Positions 54,001 through 61,940 are shown, counted from the first letter of the stretch. The stretch: DNA of 64,000 nucleotides from DASYLJ01 sp036009625 (GCA_036009625.1 DASYLJ010000120.1:19264-83263), one strand, 5' to 3'. Made by a program: numbers and translations. Notes: generated by a model from the letters alone, not told the origin.

Positions 54001-55815
54001 GATCGGATCGCGCCGGTCGCCGTCCCCGTTCGCGTTGCATCGTCCTTCTGCCGACTCCGATTCCAGGACCGCCAGGACGTTCGCCGGCGAGTCGGCGACG
54101 ACGACGGCGGGGAAGCTGAACGGCGGGACTCGGACCCGTATCGCGGATCGGGCGGGGCCTCTCGGCGTGCAAGCGGTCAGTGGCGGCAGCGCGGCGACAA
54201 CGCCCGTGGAGCGGTCGCGCGTGGTCACGACGGAGTCGAGGGTGTCGCCGTCCTGGTTGCGGTCACGCCGCGGGACGCCCTGCTGGGTCACGGTCTCTTC
54301 GGCGACCAGCCCGAGCAGGCTGTCGCCCTCGACCAGTCCCTCGAGCGACACCGACGAGCGCGCCTGCAGTGCCACTCCGACGCAGGCGCTGGCTCCAGGG
54401 CAGCCAAGAGCCGAGGCGCATGGCTGGCTGGGGCGGGACTCGCACACACCCGGCAACCCAGCTGGTCGACTACGACTCAGCACGAGTGGTCCGGCCGGCT
54501 GGCGGAACGGCGACAGGTCGAAGAGCGTGCCGCAGATGCCCGACGGGCACTCGCCCGCGGACTGGCACGCGTCGCCGTCGTTCGGTCCGCCGTTGCAGAC
54601 CGGGTCGCACGTCCCGCTGCCGCAGTCGGCGTCCAGGTTGCAGCGGTCGACCTGCGACACGCCGTCGGCGCAGCGCCCGACGCCACGTCCGATGCGAAGA
54701 ATGGTGTACGGTGCGTCGACCAACCCGAACAGGTTCAGCAGCGTCGGCGCCGACGTGGCAGCGCGCTCGGGCTCGAAGATGGGGTGGAGCAGTCCGCCCT
54801 CGGGTGTGTAGGAGCGCACGAACTTCCGATCGGGGAGCGACACGGGGACCGGCGTGGCGAGGCCGGCCTGCACCTCGCGAGGGAACGGGACGTCGTCGAC
54901 CCGCACGAGGACGTCCGTCCAATCCATCGGTACCAGCACGTTGCCGTCGCGATCGATCGCGGCGCGAATCTCGCTCGCGGCGCCGGAGCATGGCGGCGTC
55001 TCGGCCGTACAGGCGGCCGCGTACACGTTCGGTGGCGGCAGCGCGGTGAAGCCGTCGAAGACCCCGTGCAACGAACCGAGGCAGCCCTCGGTCGGGTCGC
55101 GCAGCTCGTCGATGCACGCCAGCAGGCCCTCGCGCGCCGTACAACCGTCTCGGGCGACGTCGCACGGCAGGGGCGACGTTCGCGAGGTGACGGCGATCGC
55201 GACCGGTCCGGCCAAGGTGCGCTCGTCGTTGCCGCCGACCGTGCACGTGGCTCCAGGACAGCCGATGTGGCGGGTACAGGTGGCTCCGTCGCCGTCCGAC
55301 CGCTCGCACACGCAGGACGGTCGCACTGCGCCGTCGCCAGCGCATTCGCGGAGGATCGCATCGGTGTCCGGGAACGTCAGCCGTGCGCGGTCTGGAGAGA
55401 GGATCGTCAATCCGCCGTCTGCCGGCGGCCCGGTCACGCAGCTGACGCTCCGCACCCCAGCTCGCACCCGGCACGACGCCAGCGCAGGTGCGATCGCGGC
55501 GCAGTCGGTTGTCGCCACGACGACATCCGCCTCGGTGGTGGTCGACCGGAACAGGTAGGTCACGACCTGATCGTCCGGCGTCGTCGAGAAACCGGCGGCA
55601 TCGCACCGCGGGTCGAGCGTCACGTCCAGGGTCTCGCCCGGTGCAGCGTACGGACGGTCGACGGAACCGACGGCCGATCGGTACTGGAGCGTCGTGCCGG
55701 GAATCACATTGCATGCGCCACCGGCGGGACGGGGGGCGCCGAGCGTGGCCCATGTGGCGAGGAAACCGAGCCACCATCGGGCGCGCGCGAATCGAAGGCG
55801 GTGCACGCGTTGCAA
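51040..55815 (-). CDS. Giant secreted PD40-propeller protein, paralogue of the 1974 gene, with helical module D
   Basis: 1591 residues from a TTG start; a GTG three codons later is an alternative. GAAGG lies upstream of both. Signal segment WWLGFLATWATLGAPRPAGG precedes ACNVIPGT, the same mature start as the protein at 1974, and the whole order agrees: Cys-rich insert (~380-430), PD40 repeats (~655-1010; AISGDGRYIAFIS, ISADGRYVTF), NGDGD calcium-loop repeats (~1080-1300). The tail differs: a Thr-rich linker, then a ~100-residue Lys/Arg/Leu-rich helical module D (NKRLTRAMKLIDRAAVR, LLKRALRTLRPVDRIVGK, with two Cys pairs), instead of TSP3 plus module A. Module D recurs at the end of the broken gene at 20325. 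Role outside the cell unknown. Confidence 0.85.
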   Translation of the reverse strand: MQRVHRLRFARARWWLGFLATWATLGAPRPAGGACNVIPGTTLQYRSAVGSVDRPYAAPGETLDVTLDPRCDAAGFSTTPDDQVVTYLFRSTTTEADVVVATTDCAAIAPALASCRVRAGVRSVSCVTGPPADGGLTILSPDRARLTFPDTDAILRECAGDGAVRPSCVCERSDGDGATCTRHIGCPGATCTVGGNDERTLAGPVAIAVTSRTSPLPCDVARDGCTAREGLLACIDELRDPTEGCLGSLHGVFDGFTALPPPNVYAAACTAETPPCSGAASEIRAAIDRDGNVLVPMDWTDVLVRVDDVPFPREVQAGLATPVPVSLPDRKFVRSYTPEGGLLHPIFEPERAATSAPTLLNLFGLVDAPYTILRIGRGVGRCADGVSQVDRCNLDADCGSGTCDPVCNGGPNDGDACQSAGECPSGICGTLFDLSPFRQPAGPLVLSRSRPAGLPGVCESRPSQPCASALGCPGASACVGVALQARSSVSLEGLVEGDSLLGLVAEETVTQQGVPRRDRNQDGDTLDSVVTTRDRSTGVVAALPPLTACTPRGPARSAIRVRVPPFSFPAVVVADSPANVLAVLESESAEGRCNANGDGDRRDPIFRIFRATGTAVTTDALVADALPVIDGQPIAISGVRAFFRRSESGSARQQTVRASLTTSGAQSARDSFAPAISGDGRYIAFISRSPTQFDSQVRVRDTQATGSVGLGEGFSPAISADGQWAAFLAPSEDGPLQVVLRDTAAITTARILTIGFDGQPGNDTSQSPRISADGTLVAFDSTATNLVPGDEPNTGNLFVVVGATSGNPSIQRIEAAPPDPARNGPTVEDMSADGRFIVFSYRVFIDPGFVPTFGPAPAGSLHLYDRLLDRREQIDVSSSGASGNDQSGPAAVSDDGRYVVFETLATNLVPGIAPGFRIVVRDRVLATTELVSVRTGGEPFTGRSQAPSISADGRYVTFQNNNGEVLLHDRLTGVTDVVTSGAANPDPQISADGRFVAFASGADDLVASDTNERVDVFRRGPDRNDTESDLFADGALDDEVLTVVDTTTGGRTSLCPATRVATAGGLAAFLRPESNTGTTRCPGGSLNGDSDVADQVVHLWTGGTTPRNLGLAATDVALSRTTIAALADEAGQTLNDLNGDGDAIDRVLMLLDVTGGGWINTGTAADDIQLAGDCVAFRIPERDEGNQDLNGDGDLDDGIVAIALRDAAGSHVERLGRPAVDLVLGESAPSPCGTVQLLAYRVHECAESGAGPCPRGGQDLNGDGDADDDVLEIYDAVTQTRLATGVAVTPCELQACDPRRPYRVARHLVRFLTDERDQGPLNDDGRLGLVRQEVDFCTRTVTTLGPIVDAPGADPLMAGREDDQPFVTSTGRCRGADDRFLLVPSTCDPHAAGGGDCPAGASCVESAVVVGAPHRCVNVACGAPDGCNFPGTCDARSGQCRARPLGDGTTCDDGDPSTSGDHCEGGRCAGSSPSTTTSTTLPVTISPLQCLARERPRPINKRLTRAMKLIDRAAVRTCPTDGPSGDPCCLDRLRRKLLKRALRTLRPVDRIVGKRLRKRRLSEDCAAAIRLDAGALTGRASALGAVTGCTR

Positions 55816-56311
55816 CTACCTTCACAGCGAGACAAGCGTCAATCCTAACGGCATGTTCGTGAACGATACGGAGGGTCGCGCACTTTGCGTAGCATTCCCG
55901 CACCGCGGACGTTGCCGCGGCGCTCGCCGCGCTGCCGTCGTCGGGCCTCGCCCGCGGCGCACCGCCGGCGGAGGCCACGCACGTCCGCGGCAGCTCGACG
56001 AGCTGGGAGCGCGACACCTCGTTCGTGGATCCTACGGTACAGCGCCTCGTCGTCACGCTCGACAGTCGCCGGCGCCGGTCGTACCCTGGCCCGCGGGCAT
56101 GAACCCCGCAGTGGGAACCCTGGTCGCAATGTGCATCCACTCGACGTTCGACGCGCCGTTCGAGAAGAACGTCGGCGGGAGCTTCGCCGCCGGTGCGGAC
56201 TGACGGCGTTCACGGAGGTGCGCCACGTCCATTCGCGATCACGACAAACGTCCGGGCTGGCTGCTCGACGAAGTTGCGAGCGCCGGGCGCGAGAATCTCG
56301 ATGTCGATCAC
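55816..56311 (+). other. Intergenic stretch, possible gene debris
   Basis: About 496 bases between the giant protein and the methyltransferase. A plus-strand frame at ~55908-56102 reads like protein (ADVAAALAALPSSGLARG, then VQRLVVTLDSRRRR) with high third-position GC. An overlapping 34-codon frame follows at ~56100-56203. Neither has a credible start, so they may be fragments of a lost gene, or chance. At the right end, ~56231-56311 is in frame with, and probably belongs to, the methyltransferase. Confidence 0.4.
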
Positions 56312-56947
56312 GTGTCGCGCTACGACGCGAAGGAGGACGCACGCGCCGCGGCCGAGGTCGCGGTCCTGCAGCGCGCGGGTCTGACGTCCGCGTCCGTCGT
56401 CGTCGAGATCGGGGTGGGGACGGGGCAGTTGGCAATCGCCGTCGCGCCGGTGTGCGCGCGGGTGATCGCGGTGGACGTGTCGCCGGTGATGCTGGAGCGA
56501 TTGCGTGCGAAGGTCGCCGCGGCGCGGTCCGGCAATGTCGACATCGTCCAGGCGGGCTTCCTCACCTACGAGCATCGGGGGCGCCCGGCCGACGTCGTCT
56601 ACTCCCGCTACGCGCTCCATCACCTCCCGGACTTCTGGAAGGCCGTCGCGCTGGCGCGCATGCATGCGATGCTCCGACCCGGTGGGGTGCTTCGGCTCTG
56701 GGACGTCGTCTATGGCTTCGATCCAGTGGAGGCGACGGATCGCATCGAGGCCTGGTGCGCCACCGTTGGCACGACGGTCGAGGCTGCGTGGAGTCGCGAC
56801 GAGCTCGAAGAGCACGTGCGCGACGAGCATTCGACGTTCACGTGGCTGCTCGAGCCCATGATGCGTCGGGTCGGCTTCGCCGTCGAGGAGGCCGAGTACT
56901 CGGCCGACGGCATTTTCGCGAAGTACATCCTGCGGCGATCGCCCTGA
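56312..56947 (+). CDS. Class I SAM-dependent methyltransferase
   Basis: From the first conventional codon (GTG 56312) it has 211 residues. Motif I VVVEIGVGTGQLAIAVA binds SAM; acidic VIAVDVSPVML binds the ribose; YALHHLPDFWKAVALARMH and RPGGVLRLWDVVY follow. The protein-like frame continues upstream to ~56231 (IRDHDKRPGWLLDEVASAGR then ENLDVDHVSRYDAKED), the usual N-terminal helix of this family, but no ATG/GTG/TTG lies there. The true start may be the ATT at 56231, which has GGAGG 12 bases upstream, or the gene may have an indel there. Substrate unknown. It is followed after four bases by the zinc-ribbon membrane protein, so the two probably share an mRNA. Confidence 0.85.
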   Translation: MSRYDAKEDARAAAEVAVLQRAGLTSASVVVEIGVGTGQLAIAVAPVCARVIAVDVSPVMLERLRAKVAAARSGNVDIVQAGFLTYEHRGRPADVVYSRYALHHLPDFWKAVALARMHAMLRPGGVLRLWDVVYGFDPVEATDRIEAWCATVGTTVEAAWSRDELEEHVRDEHSTFTWLLEPMMRRVGFAVEEAEYSADGIFAKYILRRSP

Positions 56948-56951
56948 CGAC

Positions 56952-57290
56952 GTGATCATGGACGAATACGCGGAAGAGTTTCGCGCCCTGACGGCGCGCT
57001 GGCGTCGCGGCAGGACGCTCGGCCTGCTGCACCTGCTGCTGGTCCCGATCCTGATCTACGTCGTCGGGATTCCGGTGGGTTGGTACCTCGGCGACGATCC
57101 CGTCTGGTACTTCATCGTCTCGGTCGTCGTCTGGTTCGTCGTCTTCGTCTGGCTGCTCGTGCGTGACCGCTACTACCGGTGTCCGCGCTGCGGCACGCGG
57201 GTGAGACCGTTCGGTGGGACGAGCATGCCCAACTATCATCCCCATCCGTGCCCGAAGTGCGGTCTCACCGCGCCGTCACCACCGTACTAG
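56952..57290 (+). CDS. Small two-helix membrane protein with zinc ribbon
   Basis: 112 residues. Two membrane helices (LGLLHLLLVPILIYVVGIPV and FIVSVVVWFVVFVWLLV) are joined by a short loop. The C-terminal tail holds CPRCGTRV and CPKCGLTA about 25 residues apart, a zinc ribbon facing the cytoplasm if the N-terminus is inside. No family name is recognised. The start could be GTG 56952 or ATG 56958. Immediately downstream of the methyltransferase, so probably an operon, but the functional link is unclear. Confidence 0.8.
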   Translation: MIMDEYAEEFRALTARWRRGRTLGLLHLLLVPILIYVVGIPVGWYLGDDPVWYFIVSVVVWFVVFVWLLVRDRYYRCPRCGTRVRPFGGTSMPNYHPHPCPKCGLTAPSPPY

Positions 57291-57527
57291 GAGGCGCGAC
57301 GGGACCGCGTCGGTGCCGAACTGCTCGTCGATCGACAAGAGATCACCGTCAGCAGCAATTGCGGGACACTCCCCACCGGCAGGTCGTGCACCGTGCCGTG
57401 CGCGCCCGACTCGCATCGCGACGACGGCGGCGTCGGGTCGAGCGCGACCGGTGCCTGCAGCGGCGTCGCGCCGGGCGTGTGGGTGTGGACGTACTCGACG
57501 TTCACCTGCGCTGCGGACCCAGGATGA
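57291..57527 (+). pseudogene. Headless secreted-protein-like fragment after the zinc-ribbon gene
   Basis: Directly after the TAG at 57288, the same frame stays open for 78 codons and looks coding. It encodes LLVDRQEITVSSNCGTLPTG, two more cysteines, ACSGVAPGVWVWTYSTFTC and ends AADPG stop. High third-position GC supports earlier coding. It has no start and no match I recognise. Possibly the 3' end of a lost secreted protein. From 57528 to 57689 I see only the ribosome-binding site of the next gene. Confidence 0.4.
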
Positions 57528-57689
57528 GCACACGACCCGCGCGTCCAGGCGGGTGCCTTCTCAGGCTGGCGGATCGACGCGCACCGTCGCTTCGCGCGAC
57601 GTTGGTGCTGCTCGTCGTCTCCGATCGGCAACGTGTGGCCTCGGGTCGAGCCAGCTGCGAAAAAGGCCGGGCCACCGGGAGGTGACCGC

Positions 57690-58658
57690 ATGGGACGTGA
57701 GGCTCGAGGTCGTGGCTGGAAGGTGTCCGGCATCGCGGTGCTGGCGATCCTCGGGTCGCTGCAATGGCCGGCCCAGGTCCATGGAACGGAGCGTGCCGTG
57801 GAAGATCAAACGTACCGCACGATGCAGGTCGACGGGCTCGCGATCTTCTACCGCGAGGCCGGCCCGAAAGACGCGCCGACGCTTCTGCTGCTGCACGGGT
57901 TGCCCTCGTCGTCGCGGATGTTCGAGCCGCTCTTCGCGCGGCTTGCCGATCGCTACCACATGATCGCGCCTGACTACCCGGGTTTCGGCCACAGCGACTG
58001 GCCCGATCCGAAGACCTTCGCGTACACCTTCGACCACATCGCCGAGATCATGAATCACTTCACCGAAGCGCTCGGCCTCTCGCGCTACACCCTCTACATG
58101 CAGGACTACGGTGGCCCGGTCGGGTTTCGTATGGCTCTGGCCCATCCGGAACGCATCGAGTCGCTCATCGTCCAGGACGCCGTCGCGCACGACGAAGGTC
58201 TGAGCGCGAGCTGGAAGACGCGTCGGGCCTTCTGGGCCGACCGCGCCGCAAACGAGAGCGCGCTCCGCGCGAACCTCCTGTCGCTGCAGACGACGCGGAC
58301 GCGTCACGTCGGCAGCGATCCCGAGGTGGAGCGCTACGACCCCGACCTCTGGACCGACGAGTTCGCCTTTCTCAACCAGCCCGGTCAGGTCGAGATTCAG
58401 AGCGACCTCTTCTACGACTATCGCACGAACGTCGAATCGTACCCCCGGTGGCAGGCCTGGATGCGCGAAACGCAGCCGCGCCTGCTGGTGATCTGGGGAA
58501 GGTACGATCTGTCGTTCGATCTGTCGGAGCCGGAAGCCTATCGGCGTGACGTGCCGAAGGCCGAAGTCCACGTACTCGACGCCGGCCATTTCGCCCTGGA
58601 CACGGCGGCGGACGAGATCGCCGCGTTGGTGCGAAGTTTCATCGGTTCTGCGCGCTGA
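57690..58658 (+). CDS. Exported haloalkane-dehalogenase/epoxide-hydrolase-like alpha/beta hydrolase
   Basis: 322 residues. GGGAGGTG six bases before the ATG and a signal peptide (KVSGIAVLAILGSLQWPAQV). The fold is shown by LLLLHGLPSSSRMFEPL (HG oxyanion), APDYPGFGHSD, and YMQDYGGPVGFRMA where Asp139 replaces the usual Ser nucleophile. This is the hallmark of haloalkane dehalogenases and epoxide hydrolases. WGRYDLSFD and LDAGHFALD give the acid and His. No single substrate can be inferred. It lies 33 bases before the operator palindrome of the TetR gene. Confidence 0.88.
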   Translation: MGREARGRGWKVSGIAVLAILGSLQWPAQVHGTERAVEDQTYRTMQVDGLAIFYREAGPKDAPTLLLLHGLPSSSRMFEPLFARLADRYHMIAPDYPGFGHSDWPDPKTFAYTFDHIAEIMNHFTEALGLSRYTLYMQDYGGPVGFRMALAHPERIESLIVQDAVAHDEGLSASWKTRRAFWADRAANESALRANLLSLQTTRTRHVGSDPEVERYDPDLWTDEFAFLNQPGQVEIQSDLFYDYRTNVESYPRWQAWMRETQPRLLVIWGRYDLSFDLSEPEAYRRDVPKAEVHVLDAGHFALDTAADEIAALVRSFIGSAR

Positions 58659-58690
58659 CACGGGCCCCGACGGGTCTGGGGCACCGACCA

Positions 58691-58712
58691 ACATACGTTT
58701 GCAAACGTATGT
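58691..58712 (+). promoter_or_regulatory. Perfect 22-bp palindrome, likely TetR operator
   Basis: The half-site ACATACGTTTG is followed at once by its exact complement, with no spacer, 26 bases before the TetR-family start codon. It is conspicuously AT-richer than its surroundings. Length and symmetry fit the operator of a TetR dimer, so autoregulation of the TetR-LinD-like-DUF169 unit is likely. It does not look like a terminator: there is no loop. Confidence 0.85.
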
Positions 58713-58738
58713 AACTTCCCGCAGGTACCGCTCGGGAC

Positions 58739-59365
58739 ATGCGGGTGACGCTCGACGATGCATCTGAACGAACCGTGAGCCTCACGCCCGGCTGGGCGTC
58801 AGGGGTTCGGCGCACCCAGGCGGATCGCCGCGCGACGACCCGTGCCGCGCTGGCCGACGCGGCGATCGACTTGCTGATCCAGCAGGGGTGGGCCGCGCTC
58901 TCCGCTGCCGAGGTGTGCAAACGTGCGGAAGTCACGCGGGGTGCATTCCACCACCACTATCCCAACCTGCCAACGCTTCTTGCCGACGCCCTCCGGCGCC
59001 TCTACGCCGAGATGCGTCGGAAGGACGGACCTCCGGCGTCGGACCTGACCACGCTGATCGACGCCACCTGGGCAGCCATCGGCAACCCCCGCTTCAAGGC
59101 GGTCCTCGAAGCCTGGCTGGCGATGGCCAACGACCCGCGCCTGCGCGCCGAAATCGGACCCGTCGTGGCCGAGTTCTCGACGTTGGTCAGCCCGGATGCG
59201 ATGGCGTCGACGATCCTCACCGCCGACGAGCACCGCGCCTTCTACCTGATGGCACGAGAAACGATGCTCGGTCTGGCGCTCGGACGAGCAACCAATGGCG
59301 GCGAACCGCTCGCGCACGAGCAGGCCGTGTTGGTCCGACTCCGTGCCGACGCTTCGCGGATCTAG
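58739..59365 (+). CDS. TetR-family transcriptional regulator
   Basis: 208 residues. The N-terminal DNA-binding domain has RATTRAALADAAIDLLIQQG and the helix-turn-helix AALSAAEVCKRAEVTRGAFHHHY at ~53-74. The C-terminal ligand-binding domain is helical and not assignable. It should bind the palindrome upstream as a dimer and repress its own operon until a ligand, perhaps a terpenoid, binds. The LinD-like gene follows after nine bases, so regulator and enzyme are co-transcribed. Confidence 0.92.
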   Translation: MRVTLDDASERTVSLTPGWASGVRRTQADRRATTRAALADAAIDLLIQQGWAALSAAEVCKRAEVTRGAFHHHYPNLPTLLADALRRLYAEMRRKDGPPASDLTTLIDATWAAIGNPRFKAVLEAWLAMANDPRLRAEIGPVVAEFSTLVSPDAMASTILTADEHRAFYLMARETMLGLALGRATNGGEPLAHEQAVLVRLRADASRI

Positions 59366-59374
59366 GCGAGACGC

Positions 59375-61072
59375 ATGAGACCTCCCGACAGCGCTCCACG
59401 TCTGAAGCCGGAAGTGCGTGGCTGGCTGCGCCACCTCTGGCGCAAGGCGATGACGCCAGACGACTGGTCGCGCGCTGGACGACCGCACCCCTGGTGGGAC
59501 GACAGAAGCCTGGCGCCGATGTTGTCGTTCGCGCGCTTCGACCTGTCGGAATCGTCGTATGGCCTGTTGCTGCTGGGGCGTAAGACGCCGGCGTGGCGCG
59601 AGGCCTATACCAAGATCCTCGACGAGCTGCTCCGCCGGCACACGACCCATTGGGCGGCGATCGACTGGCTCACCAAGCTCGGACCCGATCCGGATCGCGG
59701 CCGGTACCCGAAGGCCTATCGCCGACTGATTCCGAAGGACCTCTGGGGCAACTACGACGTCCCAGGATGGACCGCGAACGGCATCGAGCCGTGGGGCCTG
59801 CAACCGGATCCCATCGGCGCGACCGGCAATCTGTTCTTTCGCGGCTTCTTCAACCTGATGCTGGCGATCCACCGCGCCGTGTCGGGTGAGGCGACGTGGG
59901 ACAAGCCCTTCGAGATGACCGGTCTCGACGATCGCACCTTCGGGTGGACCCATCGCGGCATCGCCGACTACCTGAGCGAGCAGTGGGCGCAGACGCCGCA
60001 GGGGCCACATTGCGAGAACACCAAGAGCTGGCCGTTCTGTCTGTCGGCGGCTGGGCTCGGCCTCCAGCTCACCGACCAGACGCTCGGGACGCAGACGCAT
60101 TGGGTCTACGACCGCTGGGTCGAGGAGGCGTTCAAGAAGAAGTACATGGGCTTCGATCGGCGCGGACGTCTCGAATGGGTCGCGCTCTACTACGATCCGG
60201 TGCTCGATCGCGTGCACGGCGATCGCCGCGTCCTCGGACTCTTCCCGTCGATCTACGTGGTGCCCCAGAACCGCGAGCTCGGAGAGCTGCTGTATCGCAG
60301 CGCCGTCGCCTCCGTCGGCTGGGACAAGCCCTGGCTCCCGGTGCTGCAACCGGGACGCGACCCCCGACCATTGACGTTGGGGTTCCTGATGGCGCGCGAG
60401 TACGGCGACCACACCACGGCGCGGCGCCTCGGCCGCAAGCTCGCGAAGCAGGAGAACGCACGCTTCTTCGATTCGACCGGCGGCGGCGACGAGGACGACT
60501 ACGGCCACTTCTTCCGCTATGGCGAGCCCTATCCGCGTGGCCAGGAGAGCGCGCTCTATATGCTGAAGGACCTCCTCGACGGCGAGGGCGAATGGAGTCG
60601 CGCCTTCAACGAGCCGGACACGGAGAAGTTCTCGGCACCGACCGTCACCGGTGTCGCCTATCCGGCGATGGGATTCTCCGTCGCGTGGAACGATCCGGTC
60701 GCTGCCGTCCTCCAGCTCGAGAGCTACGCCGCGACCACCAGTGCGCGCGGCGATGCCACCCGGTTCACCGTGTGCAAGCTGCCGGACGCGAGTCGCGTCA
60801 ACGTGCTGCGCGACGGCCGCGCCTACGGCGCCTGGCGGCTGACTGACACCGACGCGATCGAGATCGAGACCGAGATCGGCGACCACCGCTTCGAGATCGC
60901 GACCGGCTATCGTGGGCCCGCCAACGGGCGCGACGGCACCGCCGCAGGATCGACGGTGAGCGCTCGTGTCGCAACGCGATCGACCGTGCGCTCGCGGACC
61001 ACCGTCGCGGAGATCGTCACGGCCGCTGCATCGGTCTCCGCAGCCTGTCCCTGTTGCGCGGGGATGGCCTGA
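59375..61072 (+). CDS. Linalool dehydratase/isomerase (LinD)-like protein
   Basis: 565 residues. Strongly resembles the linalool dehydratase-isomerase domain: FARFDLSESSYGLLLLG near the start, the central GLQPDPIGATGNLFFRGFFN, HCENTKSWPFCLSAAGLGL and the helical YDRWVEEAFKKKYMGFD. The two Cys of CENTKSWPFC (213 and 222) keep the nine-residue spacing of the catalytic Cys171/Cys180 that I recall for Castellaniella LinD. LinD hydrates beta-myrcene and isomerises geraniol/linalool. This protein has no signal peptide, and is longer than LinD (~370 mature residues), with a Cys/Ala/Thr-rich tail (ACPCCAGMA). AGGCGAG lies before the ATG. Likely substrate-related to terpenoid alcohols; exact reaction unknown. 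Confidence 0.82.
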   Translation: MRPPDSAPRLKPEVRGWLRHLWRKAMTPDDWSRAGRPHPWWDDRSLAPMLSFARFDLSESSYGLLLLGRKTPAWREAYTKILDELLRRHTTHWAAIDWLTKLGPDPDRGRYPKAYRRLIPKDLWGNYDVPGWTANGIEPWGLQPDPIGATGNLFFRGFFNLMLAIHRAVSGEATWDKPFEMTGLDDRTFGWTHRGIADYLSEQWAQTPQGPHCENTKSWPFCLSAAGLGLQLTDQTLGTQTHWVYDRWVEEAFKKKYMGFDRRGRLEWVALYYDPVLDRVHGDRRVLGLFPSIYVVPQNRELGELLYRSAVASVGWDKPWLPVLQPGRDPRPLTLGFLMAREYGDHTTARRLGRKLAKQENARFFDSTGGGDEDDYGHFFRYGEPYPRGQESALYMLKDLLDGEGEWSRAFNEPDTEKFSAPTVTGVAYPAMGFSVAWNDPVAAVLQLESYAATTSARGDATRFTVCKLPDASRVNVLRDGRAYGAWRLTDTDAIEIETEIGDHRFEIATGYRGPANGRDGTAAGSTVSARVATRSTVRSRTTVAEIVTAAASVSAACPCCAGMA

Positions 61073-61101
61073 CCACACCGCGCCCTGCCGAAAGGAACCC
61101 G

Positions 61102-61839
61102 ATGCCCCCTTCCAATCCATCCTGGCACGCGCTCGCTGATCGACTGGTGCTCGCTCTCAAGCCGATCGGCGTGCCGATCGGCATCGCGTTCTCCTCCACC
61201 GACGACGAGGGCGCGCCGCCGTTCGCGGCCGTCTTCCCCACGCCGAACGCGGCAGGTCGCACCGGTGCGGTTCCGGCAGGCTGCGTATTCTGGATGCGGG
61301 CGGCGCAGGGGGCGTTCTCGACCAGCGCAGCGGACCACCTCAACTGCAGCGTCGGGTCCTACACGCACGGCTTCCTCACCCTCGAGGAGGCGGCGGCGCG
61401 CGACGACGTCGCGGCGGTGCTCGAATCGGGCTGGGTGGACCAGGCTGCCGTCGTCGCGCTACCGCACGTGCGCGAACGTCCGGCGCGGGTGGTGTACGGA
61501 CCGCTCGCCGAGCTCGAGATCGACCCCGACGTCGTGTTGATGCGCATCAACGCGCTCGCACTGATGACGCTGAAGGACGCGTTTCCCTCGTTGCGCATCG
61601 AGGGCAAGCCGCAGTGTCACATCATCGCGATCGCGAAAGAGGACGGCGAGATCGCCGCGAGCGTCGGCTGTGCGCTGAGTCGGGCTCGCACCGGCATGCG
61701 CGCCGACGAGATGACCTGCGCACTGCCGGCAGCGCGACTCGGCGAGATCGTCACCGCGTTGGAGGCCGCCGTCGACCTCGACCGTGCCTTGGCGCGATAC
61801 GCCGGCGTCGACGCGCAACGCTTCGCCGTCACGACCTGA
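61102..61839 (+). CDS. DUF169 family protein
   Basis: 245 residues from the ATG at 61102, which has AAAGGA six bases upstream; a frame 16 codons longer is not supported. The pattern LADRLVLALKPIGVPIGIAF at the start, SAADHLNCSVGSYTHGF, GWVDQAAVVALPHV and CHIIAIAKEDGEIAASVGCAL agrees with DUF169 (PF02596). Its biochemical role is unknown. Conserved Cys (CVFW, CSVG, CHII, CALS) could bind metal or substrate. It follows the LinD-like gene after 29 bases, so it is probably in the TetR-controlled operon. Confidence 0.85.
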   Translation: MPPSNPSWHALADRLVLALKPIGVPIGIAFSSTDDEGAPPFAAVFPTPNAAGRTGAVPAGCVFWMRAAQGAFSTSAADHLNCSVGSYTHGFLTLEEAAARDDVAAVLESGWVDQAAVVALPHVRERPARVVYGPLAELEIDPDVVLMRINALALMTLKDAFPSLRIEGKPQCHIIAIAKEDGEIAASVGCALSRARTGMRADEMTCALPAARLGEIVTALEAAVDLDRALARYAGVDAQRFAVTT

Positions 61840-61940
61840 GGCCAGGAGCGCGACCCGGGCACGGGTCGGGAGCCGAGATTGCCTTGACCGGAAGCTATCT
61901 CGCCTTGCCATGCTCGGCCACGATCGGCGAGAGTGACCGC

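Noticed and set aside
58691..58712. Terminator hairpin for the dehalogenase-like gene
   Set aside because: The palindrome has no loop and sits just before a TetR gene, so an operator is the better reading.
58799..61120. Minus-strand open frame of 773 codons opposite the TetR/LinD-like genes
   Set aside because: Arg/Val/Gly-rich shadow of high-GC coding on the other strand; no motif, no ribosome-binding site.
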